Below, in pieces: positions 1 to 8,615 of a stretch of 64,000 nucleotides of DNA (position 1 is the first letter of the stretch; every line of letters starts with the position of its first letter). A program made the position numbers and the translations under genes. The stretch covers positions 3,062-67,061 of the forward strand of contig CBDHGK010000023.1 in assembly GCA_965263045.1 (NCBI GenBank), read 5' to 3'. Source of the DNA: G963664115 sp965263045. Lineage in GTDB: Bacteria > Acidobacteriota > Terriglobia > 20CM-2-55-15. A model generated the notes under the pieces. That model searched no databases. It was not told where the DNA came from and worked only from the letters and a program-made list of their open reading frames with translations.

Positions 1-416
1 ACGGTTGCCCTGGGACGAAAGCTGTTGACGACCCTTCCAGGGACGGAATCCACACCGCCAACTCGGAACCATTCGCAGGGTCTTACGTTCACAATATCGG
101 CACCCCGATATTCGTCCGTCGAACGGTACTCCCAATCGCCGTCAATCCTGCCTAGGTAGTAGTTGGCGTTTTCGTCTCGTGTCCAGCAAAGGTCGTCAAA
201 GGTCATTTGGATGATCGCGTTGGCGGCAGTCCGCCAGCCCTTGCGGCGATCTCGGTATTCGTCTTCGGCCAAGGCGCAATAGGTGTTCCACTCCATCGGC
301 CCATTGGCATCTACCGGCCAGCCGATTCCAAGTATGCCCTTGTCGAAACAGAATTTCCTTGGGTCTATGTCCTCGGCTGAGTCCGGCTTGATGTTCAGTC
401 GCCAAATGGTGCTCAT
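1..416 (-). CDS. Hypothetical protein, C-terminus beyond window edge
   Basis: An open frame starts at the ATG whose first base is 416 on the minus strand and stays open to base 1, so at least 138 residues are present and the C-terminus lies outside. The start is preceded by a purine-rich AGAGAG about seven bases upstream. The protein begins MSTIWRLNIKPDSAEDIDPR and continues with a G-I-G-W segment rich in aromatic and acidic residues. I recall similar N-termini on accessory-region hypothetical proteins but cannot name a family. The next minus-strand coding remnant upstream (527-690) is broken by the IS21-type element. Confidence 0.6.
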   Translation of the reverse strand, partial: MSTIWRLNIKPDSAEDIDPRKFCFDKGILGIGWPVDANGPMEWNTYCALAEDEYRDRRKGWRTAANAIIQMTFDDLCWTRDENANYYLGRIDGDWEYRSTDEYRGADIVNVRPCEWFRVGGVDSVPGRVVNSFRPRAT

Positions 417-526
417 ATTAATTCTCTCTCTTTTTGGTGTTTCAGACAGGCTTGTCGGACAAGTGTTCAAGGTGTCTTAAATCGAGTTGTTCAAGATCGA
501 AGTGACTGATTCTCCATCTGCCCGAT

Positions 527-690
527 TTAACGCCCGACAGCAGGGGCGTGTTCCGCAATGATGGCTCTCGCCTGCTTCGTTAGAAGTTCCTTCTCCTTGG
601 GCGTAAAGCGCCTATCTCCGCTAACCCATTGTTTATTATGGGCATGAGCCGCAGTGGTGTTAAAAATTACTCTAAGCGAGTCGCTTTGAC
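527..690 (-). pseudogene. C-terminal remnant of a gene cut by the IS21-type element
   Basis: The minus strand is open from the IS boundary to a TAA at 527-529. It encodes about 53 residues that look like real protein, with a lysine/glutamate-rich helix including TPKEKELLTKQARAIIAEHA. No start codon or ribosome site remains on this side, so the 5' part was lost or separated when the IS inserted. The matching 5' part is not obvious beyond 3294. Function unknown. Confidence 0.45.
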
Positions 691-858
691 AACGTAAAAA
701 GGACCCACCCCCTGGTTAATGGTTTGTAAGCGATTCCGCCGTCGAGGCTGTGGGGAGTGTGGGAGCCGAAGGCTTCCAAGCCACCGTGGGAGCGCGCTGG
801 CTTTGCAGCGGGTTCCCATGGGGGCGGCACTTTCCACAGCCCGCCGCGCCCGCGGTTT

Positions 859-1650
859 TCACGCGGATCCTCCGGTGGACCGGGGTTTGTTCTTCCGTTT
901 GCTAGCGGCGCCGAGACTGTCGGTAAACCGGATACTTTCCCACTCGAACTGGTGAATGGCGCAGTGATGGGTCAGCCGGTCCCGCAGGGCTGCGGTCAGT
1001 GCGGCGTCACCGAAGACGCTGGTCCACTGTGCAAACGGCAAGTTCGATGTGACGATCAGCGAACCCTTTTCGTAGCGGTCCGAGAAGACCTGAAACAGCA
1101 ACTGCGCCCCCTCGGCCGAGAACGGGATATAGCCGACTTCGTCCACGATGAGCAGCTCGAAGCGGGCCAGCTTCGCCAGGTGCCGCTTCAGTTGCCGTTC
1201 CTCGCGCGACTCGATCAAGGTGTTGACCAGCCCGGCTGCCGTGGTGAACCCGACGCGGTAGCCCCTCCGGCAGGCTTCCACACCCAGCACCGTGGCGGCA
1301 TGGGTTTTACCGGTTCCGTGCTTGCCCAACAGGACGACGTTCTCGTGCCGGGTAATGTAGCCGCACTCGGCATAGTCGCGAACCTGGACCGCATCGAGCA
1401 CTGGCCACTTCTTCAGGTCCGTGGTCTCCAGGGTCTTGAGCAGTGGGAACCGGGCCTCCCGCAGTCGCCGCTGGACCTGATTGGCTTGCCGCTGCGCCAG
1501 CTCGCGGCTGGCCAGAGCCAATAGAAAGCCGGTGTGCCCCTCGCCGGCCTCTTTAGCCTGTCGGGCGTGTTCCCGCCACTCCCGCACCATGGCCGGAAGC
1601 CGGAGTTGCCGCAGTGCGTCGTCGAGAACGATCTCCTGACCCGGACTCAT
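859..1650 (-). CDS. istB: IS21 helper ATPase IstB
   Basis: This 263-residue AAA+ protein assists the IstA transposase of IS21 elements. It forms an ATP-dependent assembly on DNA that selects target sites. Walker A GKHGTGKT lies at residues 109-116 and Walker B LLIVDE near 166-171. Length matches the family (about 250-265). The start overlaps the last bases of istA (ATGA-type overlap at 1647-1650), so the two are translationally coupled. The region after about residue 240 is arginine/serine rich and may be slightly altered from the usual C-terminus. Confidence 0.92.
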   Translation of the reverse strand: MSPGQEIVLDDALRQLRLPAMVREWREHARQAKEAGEGHTGFLLALASRELAQRQANQVQRRLREARFPLLKTLETTDLKKWPVLDAVQVRDYAECGYITRHENVVLLGKHGTGKTHAATVLGVEACRRGYRVGFTTAAGLVNTLIESREERQLKRHLAKLARFELLIVDEVGYIPFSAEGAQLLFQVFSDRYEKGSLIVTSNLPFAQWTSVFGDAALTAALRDRLTHHCAIHQFEWESIRFTDSLGAASKRKNKPRSTGGSA

Positions 1651-3170
1651 CGCACACCCCCAGCCAGGAGACGGTCATATTGATCCAGATCGGCCCGGGC
1701 GATCGTCAGATCGGTGATACCGGGCATCAACCCGGACTCGAGCGGTGCATGGGATCGAGTCGGCGTGTCCTCCCGCATCAGAATGTGCCGCACCGCTTCC
1801 AACTCGATACAGTGGGCATCGAGCGCTTCCTGGATGGCCGATGACACCCGATCCAGATCCCAGTCCTGGTGGAGTTGCAGGATGCCGATGAACTCCCGGG
1901 TGCCCCGGCTGTATCCATGCCGATCCCGCAACCGCTCCAGCGCGGTCTCATATTGGGTCGGCCATTGATCCCGCCACTGCCGGATCGGCCGGGCGCTCTC
2001 AAACGAGGCCACCTTCCGCCGGATCAACTCCAGGTAGTGCAACGGATCAATCCGCCAGTCGCTATGACCGAAGGCGCGGTCATGTTCGGCCACCTTCTTC
2101 TGGTCCGCGTAAAAGCTCACCCGGTCACAGCCGGTATGGGCCCAGAGCCGGCGTCCCACATATGCGGTCGGCACCGAATACCGGTTCTGATCCACCTGGG
2201 CCGTCTGGTACGGGCTGATCCGCACACCCACCACCTTCGTGTTCTCGAATCGGGTGCCCGGCAGCGCCAGCAGGTACGCGCGTTCTGCTCCATGGCGTTC
2301 CCCGATCGTCCGATCGTCGGACCGACCGCCGATCCTCCGGTGGTCGTCGGCGCCGCAGCGTTCCAGCAACTGCGCGTTCAACTCGTCGAAGTCGGTCACC
2401 TCGGGAACCGGCACCAGGAAGTTTCTCCGTGCGAAGCCGACCAGTCCCTCGACCCCGCCTTTCTCCTGGCCCCGCGCCGGATTGCAGAACCGTGCTTCAA
2501 ACGTGTAGTGCGCACGAAACGCTGTGAACCGCGTCTGTTCAACCCGGCCCTTCCCGCGCAGAATCTGTTTCACGGCGGTTTTCAGGTTATCGAACACTAA
2601 CGTCGGGAAGACGCCTCCGTACCAGTCGAACCCACGGATGTGACCGTCCAGGAACATCTCCTGCCGTTCCCACGGATAGGCCCGCACAAACGCCTTGCCC
2701 GAGTACCGAGATCTCATGCAGAACAACTTGACCTGACGGTCTTGACCGTTCATCCGGACCCAGGCCGTACCCCAGTCCACCTCGGCTTCACGGGCGTGTT
2801 CCGGGTCCAACGGCACCACAGCACCGGTCTGGTTCCAGCCCAACCGTGTCTTCCGTTCCCGAACCCAGCGGCGTACCGTCGGCTCGGCTCCGGTAAATTC
2901 ATGCTCCTCCACCAGACGTTGCCACACCCGGTGCGCGGTGTGGCGTTGCTTGACTGGCTGGTCCCGGTCCGCCTGGAGCCAGGCATCTACGATCCCGGCG
3001 ACCGGGTCCATCACCGGACAGGCTGGCTCCTTCTCTCGCCGATACTTGGGCTCCTGTCCGGCCAATACTTTCCGGACCGTCCGTCGCGTGTGCCCGGTCT
3101 CCCAGGCGATCTGTCGAATGCTTTTCTTGTAAACCCGATGTGCAGTTCTGATCAACTCGTACTGATCCAT
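1647..3170 (-). CDS. istA: IS21 transposase IstA
   Basis: DDE-type transposase of the IS21 family, about 507 residues from the ATG at 3170 (MDQYELIRTAH); an in-frame start three codons earlier is possible. An N-terminal helix-turn-helix (RQIAWETGHTRRTVRKVL) should bind the terminal repeats. The retroviral-integrase-like core begins near residue 120 with the first catalytic aspartate in EAEVDWG, and a second is plausible in LVFDNLK. It appears intact and is followed by istB with overlapping stop and start codons. The element is therefore potentially mobile. Confidence 0.92.
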   Translation of the reverse strand: MDQYELIRTAHRVYKKSIRQIAWETGHTRRTVRKVLAGQEPKYRREKEPACPVMDPVAGIVDAWLQADRDQPVKQRHTAHRVWQRLVEEHEFTGAEPTVRRWVRERKTRLGWNQTGAVVPLDPEHAREAEVDWGTAWVRMNGQDRQVKLFCMRSRYSGKAFVRAYPWERQEMFLDGHIRGFDWYGGVFPTLVFDNLKTAVKQILRGKGRVEQTRFTAFRAHYTFEARFCNPARGQEKGGVEGLVGFARRNFLVPVPEVTDFDELNAQLLERCGADDHRRIGGRSDDRTIGERHGAERAYLLALPGTRFENTKVVGVRISPYQTAQVDQNRYSVPTAYVGRRLWAHTGCDRVSFYADQKKVAEHDRAFGHSDWRIDPLHYLELIRRKVASFESARPIRQWRDQWPTQYETALERLRDRHGYSRGTREFIGILQLHQDWDLDRVSSAIQEALDAHCIELEAVRHILMREDTPTRSHAPLESGLMPGITDLTIARADLDQYDRLLAGGVR

Positions 3171-3410
3171 CCCTATCAATCCTCACCTCCCACTCGCGTG
3201 CCTGTTCATCCAGTTCACGCTTCGGGGGAGGCTATCAGGGGTGGGTCCCTTTTCCTCGATCAGAGCCCCGTTTGGTGGGTCCCTTTTACGTTATCGAAAT
3301 CAAGCGAGGTCGCTGGTCCCGAAATCGGGCGTCGAGGCCGATGCGAGGGAGTGGACTGGCTTGGCTTTCGGGGTGGCCAAAAACCCCATCGCGCGAGTCT
3401 CTATTTTGGC

Positions 3411-3654
3411 CATGACTGTGGCAGTCGTTCCCGAGACCTCGAAGGTCGTCGACTTCCTGGTGGAACAAGGTTGGGACGAGAAAGACGGCGGCAACGGGAC
3501 ATGGACCGTCACGCCCGCCGGGCGCTTCTGGTTCGAAAGCCTTGAGTACGGCGACGTCGTGACATTCTACGAATATGGGGGCGCGGTTTTCCTGTTCTAC
3601 ACTAGAACAAGCGCCGGCGGAAGATTACAGAACAAAACTGGACCTTTCCGCTAA
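3411..3654 (+). CDS. Small hypothetical protein next to the IS21 element
   Basis: An 80-residue frame starts at ATG 3411 and begins MTVAVVPETSKVVDFLVEQG. The open frame extends upstream to the IS boundary, but that part looks non-coding. The protein is rich in aromatic residues and glycine (YGDVVTFYEYGG), as in small beta-rich proteins. There is no strong ribosome site before 3411, so it may be a fragment whose 5' end the IS removed. Function unknown. Confidence 0.35.
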
Positions 3655-3844
3655 ACACTTGAATATATTCAACTTGTAACCGGACAGTACTGACTAGCTC
3701 CTGGAAAACACTAGGATTTCGTTCTATGGCTACTCGGACCCAAAGTTCGAGCGCAAAGAATGCCCCTCCATCCAGGATGCTCTGAAGAAATTGTGCAAGA
3801 AAGGGGTGGGGTGGGGACGCGTCTCAGCCGCCTGAGCCCCTGAA

Positions 3845-3982
3845 TCACCGGCCTGATGATCTCAGCGCTCTCGGCCTTATGCGTGACCATATCATTAGGT
3901 TTAGCAGGTCGTAATATTGCTCTCCGTGCGTAAGCTGACCAGTTATCAAATAGGCTCGTCGGTCTCGTTCCTTTTCCGGCAT
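3845..3982 (-). CDS. Small hypothetical protein, 45 residues
   Basis: The ATG at 3982 follows an ideal AGGAGGAG ribosome site that lies inside the last codons of the upstream frame (stop at 3986-3988), giving tight translational coupling. The product begins MPEKERDRRAYLITGQLTHG and is basic at its C-terminus. It seems to be the last gene of a small minus-strand operon that the IS1634-type element later split. Function unknown. Confidence 0.45.
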   Translation of the reverse strand: MPEKERDRRAYLITGQLTHGEQYYDLLNLMIWSRIRPRALRSSGR

Positions 3983-3985
3983 CGC

Positions 3986-4118
3986 CTACTCCTCCTTTTT
4001 TAGATCTTTAGCCAGCATTTCGAGCGCATCAGGGCCTAACCCATGTTTACCAAGCCGATTTGCAAAGCATTGATATATTAGGCAGTTACGATGATTCAAA
4101 AGCGCAAGTGGCACTACA
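3986..4118 (-). pseudogene. Small gene interrupted by the IS1634-type element
   Basis: The frame encodes a plausible C-terminus (LIYQCFANRLGKHGLGPDAL) ending in KKEE at a TAG at 3986-3988. Removing the IS and one copy of the ten-base repeat TGGCACTACA (4109-4118 and 6076-6085) joins this frame to about eight open codons beyond 6085, including a possible GTG start. The intact protein would then have been about 50 residues. It is coupled to the downstream 45-residue gene. Function unknown. Confidence 0.4.
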
Positions 4119-4148
4119 AATGCGCACAGAAGCGGGATATGGGGGAGA

Positions 4149-6023
4149 TCAGGCGATGGTTTTGCGGGTCCCTCCGGGCGCGGGGTGGATGTCCAATGCG
4201 TCATAGATGGCGCGCTGAGGCGGTTCGGCGCGGGTGGCCTTGCGCACGTGCAGGGTGCGGCCGTCGGCGCAACGGAAGGTGGCGGTGACGCGGTGCTGGC
4301 CGCCGAGGATCCGGCGCAGGGTGGACCAACTGGCGTGTTCCCCGCGTGCGGCCAGGCGGCGGCGGATGACCTGGACGAGTTGGTAGGCGATGACGGTGAC
4401 GAACAGGTGACCCTCGGCGCGAATGGGCTTGCGGTGATAGATGGGGCGCAGACCGAGTTCGGATTTCAATGAGCGGAAGACGGCCTCCAGATCGGTGAGG
4501 GTGATGTAGGTGCGCCAGAGCGTTTCCTCGTCCCAATCGGTTTCGCTGCTGCGCAGACAATAGACGCCCGGATGGGTGGCCATCGTGCCCGGGACCGAAC
4601 GCCGGGTCCAGGTCAGCCCGACCGCGGTATCGCCGGTGTCGTCGGTGGCGACCTGGACGTCGTAGTGTTGGGCGGCGCCGCGGCTCTGTTGCTTCAACCG
4701 CCCGATGCGCTGCCAGACCTGGGCGAGGCGTTTCTGAGTGCGCGGCCGGGACAGGCCTTCGGAGAGTTGGTCCAGAGCCTGTTCGAAACGCTTCCCAAAG
4801 CGCTCGGTCATGGCCTGTTCCTTCTCGGCCCGTTGCTCGGAATAGCAGTACAAGCGGGCTTCCTGGCCATCCTCGTCCACGGTCTTGTGCAGATGCAGGT
4901 CCTCGCCCGAGGCCGTCCGGATCGAGACCGCCGCCTCGGGATCGAACTGCCGGTCGCGTTGGCGGCTCACCACCAGGTAGCGGTATCCGGCCTCGCGCAA
5001 CCAGGCGACGCGCTCCTGAGTGGCGATGCCCCGATCCATCACCACCAGGGCGTCGCCGGGGGCCTGGAGCGCCTCCAGCATCTGAGGCAGGGTCCGATGC
5101 TCGGTCACGTTGCCGGCGAAGACCTGGGAGCGGCGCACGAAGCCGCTGCCATCGAGCACGAGCCCCAGGGTGAGGAGGGGACAATCCCGGCGCTTGTCCT
5201 TGGAATGTCCCCGCTGCGCCTGGGGTTGCTCCTCGGCCTGACCCTCGAAGTAACTGTTGGTGAGGTCGTAGAGGGTGACCGTGGGCCGCAGATCGAACAG
5301 GCTCATCGCCTGCTCGAACAGGTGGGTTTCAATGGCGTCCCGGTGCGCCATCAGGGCGTCCGAGGCCCGGTACAGTTGCATCGCCCCCATGGTCTCGAAG
5401 TCGACCCCCAGCAATTCGCCCAGGCCGCTGCGTTCCCGCAGCCAGCGGTGCGTCGCCCTTTCCGAGGCGGGCGCGGCCAGACGCCCGATAATCGATCCCG
5501 CCGCGGCGGCGCGCAGGTCCGAGGCGGGCGCGGCCAGACGCCCGATAATCGATCCCGCCGCGGCGGCGCGCAGGGGGCCGTTGATGCCCAGACGTTGGAA
5601 CAGTTCCCGCAGCCCCAACCGGTCCATCGCCCACAGGCCGGCCTGCTCCACGCCCACCGAACGCGGGCGCGTCAGTTCTAGCGAATCCACCTCCACGGTC
5701 ACGGTCCGCGTCTCGGGGGCGGCGCCGGGGGCGGGGCCGGAGAGATCGGCTTCGCGGGCGATCAACAGGGCCGCGATGCGTTGGGCTTCCTGCTCCAGGG
5801 CGGCCGAATCGTCCGGGATGAGGGCGTATTGTCCGGCAAGCAGTTCCTCGATCCGGACGCACAACCGGGGCCAGTCCGCCTGCGGGATGTCGAAGTGCCG
5901 TCCCAGGTTGAGCCGGGTGCGCTGGCGGACCTTGGCGCCGATGCGTTCGGAGCGGACGAGGCGGTGGGAGAAGTAGATCTGGCCGTTTTGGGTGCGGCGG
6001 GTTTGGGTGCGGCGAACGAACAT
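4149..6023 (-). CDS. IS1634-family transposase with internal duplication
   Basis: A 624-residue DDE transposase of the IS4-like IS1634 family. The N-terminus (MFVRRTQTRRTQNGQIYFSH) and the motifs VVMDRGIAT and LYDLTNSYFEG are typical. The C-terminal YITLTDLEAVFRSLKSELG holds the late catalytic glutamate region. Residues about 150-187 contain a perfect 19-residue tandem repeat (LRAAAAGSIIGRLAAPASD twice) from an exact 57-bp duplication. This adds length where homologues have one unit. The frame stays open, so the protein may still be made, but activity is uncertain. Confidence 0.88.
   Translation of the reverse strand: MFVRRTQTRRTQNGQIYFSHRLVRSERIGAKVRQRTRLNLGRHFDIPQADWPRLCVRIEELLAGQYALIPDDSAALEQEAQRIAALLIAREADLSGPAPGAAPETRTVTVEVDSLELTRPRSVGVEQAGLWAMDRLGLRELFQRLGINGPLRAAAAGSIIGRLAAPASDLRAAAAGSIIGRLAAPASERATHRWLRERSGLGELLGVDFETMGAMQLYRASDALMAHRDAIETHLFEQAMSLFDLRPTVTLYDLTNSYFEGQAEEQPQAQRGHSKDKRRDCPLLTLGLVLDGSGFVRRSQVFAGNVTEHRTLPQMLEALQAPGDALVVMDRGIATQERVAWLREAGYRYLVVSRQRDRQFDPEAAVSIRTASGEDLHLHKTVDEDGQEARLYCYSEQRAEKEQAMTERFGKRFEQALDQLSEGLSRPRTQKRLAQVWQRIGRLKQQSRGAAQHYDVQVATDDTGDTAVGLTWTRRSVPGTMATHPGVYCLRSSETDWDEETLWRTYITLTDLEAVFRSLKSELGLRPIYHRKPIRAEGHLFVTVIAYQLVQVIRRRLAARGEHASWSTLRRILGGQHRVTATFRCADGRTLHVRKATRAEPPQRAIYDALDIHPAPGGTRKTIA
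5461..5574. repeat. Perfect 57-bp tandem duplication inside transposase
   Basis: Two identical 57-base units lie at 5461-5517 and 5518-5574. The unit is a multiple of three and keeps the frame. Perfect identity suggests a very recent duplication, for example by replication slippage in this GC-rich stretch, or an assembly artefact. Confidence 0.95.
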
Positions 6024-6154
6024 GGGAACACGATACCGGGGTGCGCAAGCGAATTCAACCCCAACATAACGATTATGGCACTACATTCGTCACCTCAACC
6101 AGGAATCAACAACTTACGGGGTTTTCGGCCCAAAATGGCGAAAATCGCACCCGA

Positions 6155-6388
6155 TCAAGCGGCAAATGGGTAAACATGGGCTAACAATTTGGCGGCGTGG
6201 TGGGCAGACACAAGTGCCAACGAGTCGATGTCATCATCGTGTATTGGCAGGGCCGCATGTTCCAGAACCGACGCCGCCTCTGGTCCTGCCAAGGTCACTG
6301 CCGCGTGCAATTTGTCGCGAGCTGGCCCCGTTAACAAGAATTCCATGGCATCGATCCGTTCTCGATCTGTGGCACTCTTCGAGCTCAT
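6155..6388 (-). CDS. Small hypothetical protein, 77 residues
   Basis: ATG at 6388 is preceded by AAGGAGG about twelve bases upstream, embedded in the final codons of the preceding small gene. The product (MSSKSATDRERIDAMEFLLT) is mostly helical, acidic in the middle and without a membrane segment. It seems to belong to the same small minus-strand operon as the genes at 3845-4118, before the IS1634-type insertion. No family recognised. Confidence 0.5.
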   Translation of the reverse strand: MSSKSATDRERIDAMEFLLTGPARDKLHAAVTLAGPEAASVLEHAALPIHDDDIDSLALVSAHHAAKLLAHVYPFAA

Positions 6389-6397
6389 GATTGATTG

Positions 6398-6508
6398 TTA
6401 CCTCCTTCTAAATCTAAATGCCGACCAGAGGAAGAATGCGGCCATCAGAAATCCGAGGAGGATGACCCACCTTCCTCGGGATACGAACAACGGCAACAAG
6501 GCATCCAT
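6398..6508 (-). CDS. Tiny single-span membrane protein
   Basis: A 36-residue frame starts at ATG 6508 (MDALLPLFVSRGRWVILLGF). It has one strongly hydrophobic segment ending in an arginine-rich tail (FRFRRR), a positive-inside stop-transfer pattern. AGGA about nine bases upstream could serve as a ribosome site. Its last codons AGG AGG TAA double as the ribosome site of the next gene at 6388. Function unknown; the coupling supports real translation. Confidence 0.4.
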   Translation of the reverse strand: MDALLPLFVSRGRWVILLGFLMAAFFLWSAFRFRRR

Positions 6509-6534
6509 CGGCGTTAGTCCTGTCGAAGGGCTAA

Positions 6535-6682
6535 CTATACCACTAGCTCTTCGAGTGGCCAGACCCGCTCTGTGATCCTCGCCTCCATCGCTGACGTGCC
6601 CCCCCCGGCTTCCGTGGATCCGCACGAAGTTGTTCCAAGTGACGTAGAGCGCGTCGCCCAGGTTCTGCAGCTTGCGGGAGAC
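6535..6682 (-). pseudogene. Relic of an IS1-like transposase C-terminus
   Basis: In two minus-strand frames the text resembles the end of IS1-type transposases. RKLQNLGDALYVTWNNFVRI (6611-6680) is followed, after a frameshift, by SAMEARITERVWPLEELV ending at 6535. In intact proteins I recall ...YNFCRIHKTLRVTPAMAAGVTDRLWSLEDVV... at this place. The upstream catalytic part is missing. Assignment is by memory of the family pattern. Confidence 0.5.
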
Positions 6683-6800
6683 GGGCCGCAGGCGAGGCCT
6701 TCTTCGCCGGCCGTGCTCTGGCGCCAGGGCCGCGCCGGGCCAAGAAAGCAATACTCGCCACTATAAGGGGGTCGAAGAAAACCTAAACCTACACCTTCCC

Positions 6801-6885
6801 ATCCTGAACACTGATTCCAATCTATCGTGAACATCGATTCCGGGGATCCTGAACGCGGATTCCGGCGATCGCGAACACTCGTCGG
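6801..6885. repeat. Four tandem ~22-bp repeats, likely an old IS end
   Basis: Imperfect direct repeats with consensus GATC(C/G)TGAACNCNGATTCCGG lie at about 6801-6821, 6823-6844, 6845-6866 and 6867-6885. Tandem ~20-bp repeats are typical of the multiple terminal repeats at ends of IS21-family elements, so this is probably an orphan end of another such IS. The repeats differ from the ends of the IS21-type element at 690-3294. Confidence 0.5.
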
Positions 6886-7020
6886 TAGCGAAGTTTGGAG
6901 CCGTTGGGTTCTCCTGCAAGCAGAGAGTTGTTTCCTCCCTCCAGAGTGAAGTCTAGGAACGCCTCACGAATCCTGTTCGACATGTCGTTGGCGTACGATT
7001 GATTTCGATGACGTAAAAAA

Positions 7021-8122
7021 GCGTTGTTGCATGGATCGGGGCGGGGATGGAATTCCCCCTTTCCCCAAGCTGTAGCTCAGGCGATGCGTTCGAACACAGG
7101 CCGTCCGAGTGCGGTCATTGTGTTCAGGACTTTCTGGCCGACCTGGATCTCCGTGATTTGCCTGGAGAAGCTGCGGGATTGGAGTCTACGGCCGATGACA
7201 CCCTTCCAACGGCCGAACTGCGTTTCTATCCGGCTGCGCTGGTTGTACCCTGTGGCAACTTGCCAGGCCATGCGGCCATTGCGGCGGATCTGGGCAATAT
7301 GGCGATCCCGAACGGTTGGATCCCGCGCCGATTGCGGTCGGATCACTGCGTTCTTTGGCGGCGGTATAACCACATCCAGGGTCTCCCCATACCGATGTCT
7401 CAACATATCCCGTGTGGACGCTCCATCATAGGCGCCGTCAGCCAGGAAGCCCGTGACCGAGGCATCGAGTTGATCCAGGAGCCCGGGTAAGGCGGTGCTG
7501 TCTCCAACGTCATCGTGAGTGAGGTCGGCGCAAACAATCGCACCGCTATGGAGGTCCAGTCCGAGGTGGAGTTTGCGCCAGCGGCGGCGTATTCCCCTGG
7601 TTTTATGCTTCTGCGCGAGCCATGCTCCTTCGCCGAAGATCTTGAGGCCGGTACTGTCCACCACCAGATGGACAGTCACAGACGCGGCTTGCCTCATCGC
7701 CTGAGCGATGTTCAAGCCGTTTGCGCGACGTGACAGTGTGGAGTAATCCGGCACCCGTATATCCAGCCCCATGAGCGTGCCGATGGAACCCATCAGCCCC
7801 TGCGTTTGTCACAACCCAATCCGATACGTCGTGCGCAACGTCAAGCATGTCTCGATCGCCAGATCCGAGTATCTCCGCTGGCCACCCCGTGACGTGCGGC
7901 GCGGCGCGCTCCACACACTTTGAGCCTCCTCACTGACCCAGATCGTCAGATCACCCCGCTGGCGCAGGCTCTCGTTATATTCCGCCCAGTTGATCACCCG
8001 CTACTGCGCCTTATCAAACTTGTGCCGTCGGGCTGCGTTGAACTTATGTGGCATCTAAGTTATCCCCGGTGTTGAAAAACACGATGATAAGGCATCCTTC
8101 GGGATGATCCATGCAACAACGC
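7021..8122 (-). mobile_element. IS5-family (IS903-like) element, inactive
   Basis: Perfect 17-bp terminal inverted repeats, GCGTTGTTGCATGGATC at 7021-7037 and its complement at 8106-8122, bound a 1102-bp element. It holds one transposase frame with two stop codons. The element is directly followed by an open frame without a start (8123-8456), so it interrupted or truncated a host gene. No clear target duplication was seen. Confidence 0.88.
7077..8054 (-). pseudogene. IS5-family transposase with two nonsense codons
   Basis: From ATG 8054 (MPHKFNAARRHKFDKAQ) to the stop at 7077 one frame of 325 codons carries the whole transposase. It is broken by an in-frame TAG just before RVINWAEYN and a TGA at 7807-7809 where related proteins have arginine (IGL-R-QTQG). 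Apart from these the DDE core is readable: LVVDSTGLKIFGEG, FLADGAYDG and the C-terminal YNQRSRIETQFGRWK. Length and motifs fit the IS903 branch. It should be inactive unless supplied in trans. Confidence 0.85.
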
Positions 8123-8456
8123 TTATCCGGAGTACGTCCACCTCTGCTCGTTCGCTCACGGGCTGCCCTTGGCAAATCTCTACAAGAACCTGTTCAACGA
8201 CCGCTCGCCGCACCGTGTGCTCATGACGACCGGCGACGTTCAGAAGAAGTTCGACCAGGAAGTGCTCGGCCTCTGCTACATCGTGAGCAATCTCAGCATT
8301 GCGCAAGCGACGGCCGAGATCATCCCGTTCTATGCCGACGACGTGGAGCGCCGCTCGGCCGCCACGCAGTTATGGAACGAGATGTCGGAGACGAACCTAA
8401 TCGGGAAAGCGATCTGGAACATACGGACAAAAGCTCTGCTCGGCGTGATCGGCTAG
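8123..8456 (+). pseudogene. 3' fragment of a gene truncated by the IS5-type element
   Basis: The frame is open from the IS end and runs YPEYVHLCSFAHGLPLANLY to a TAG at 8454-8456. TTG 8169 is only an internal codon. About 110 residues remain, largely helical (IAQATAEIIPFYADDVERRS). They resemble the C-terminal part of a larger helical protein, but I do not recognise the family. No start or ribosome site survives, and the 5' part was not found on the other side of the IS. Confidence 0.5.
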
Positions 8457-8615
8457 GCTGAGGCGATGGGGCTCGTCTGACTTCGAATCTCGCTCGTTTC
8501 CAGGGCACGTCGACGACGCGATGGTTCATTGCCTCCGTAAGCTTCCCCATCAAGCGGACAGTTACCAGTGAGACTGGCCAGGCGCTTGACCCGCCCCCAA
8601 GGGTTGAGCCAGTTC

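Larger units (their letters stand above)
690..3294 (-). mobile_element. IS21-family insertion sequence
   Basis: The element carries the istA/istB pair. Its ends are imperfect inverted repeats: the left end reads AACGTAAAAAGGACCCACC at 691-709 and the right end at 3274-3292 is its complement with one or two mismatches. A second copy of the GGTGGGTCCCTTTT motif lies inside the right end at 3239-3252, matching the multiple terminal repeats usual in IS21 elements. Outer limits are approximate. The flanks both carry a similar AAGCGAG(G)TCGCT stretch in the same orientation (673-685 and 3304-3317), which may be older than the insertion. No clean target duplication was identified. Confidence 0.8.
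4109..6085 (-). mobile_element. IS1634-family element
   Basis: It contains one transposase gene. The direct repeat TGGCACTACA at 4109-4118 and 6076-6085 is a candidate target duplication, because deleting the element together with one copy restores a reading frame across the site. I could not find convincing terminal inverted repeats just inside these repeats, so the true ends may differ by tens of bases. Confidence 0.6.

Noticed and set aside
1647..3170. Integrase of a phage
   Set aside because: The gene order with IstB and the terminal repeats identify it as IS21 IstA.
4201..5681. Long open frames on both strands over the IS1634 transposase
   Set aside because: They overlap the recognisable transposase, lack motifs and ribosome sites, and mirror its codon pattern.
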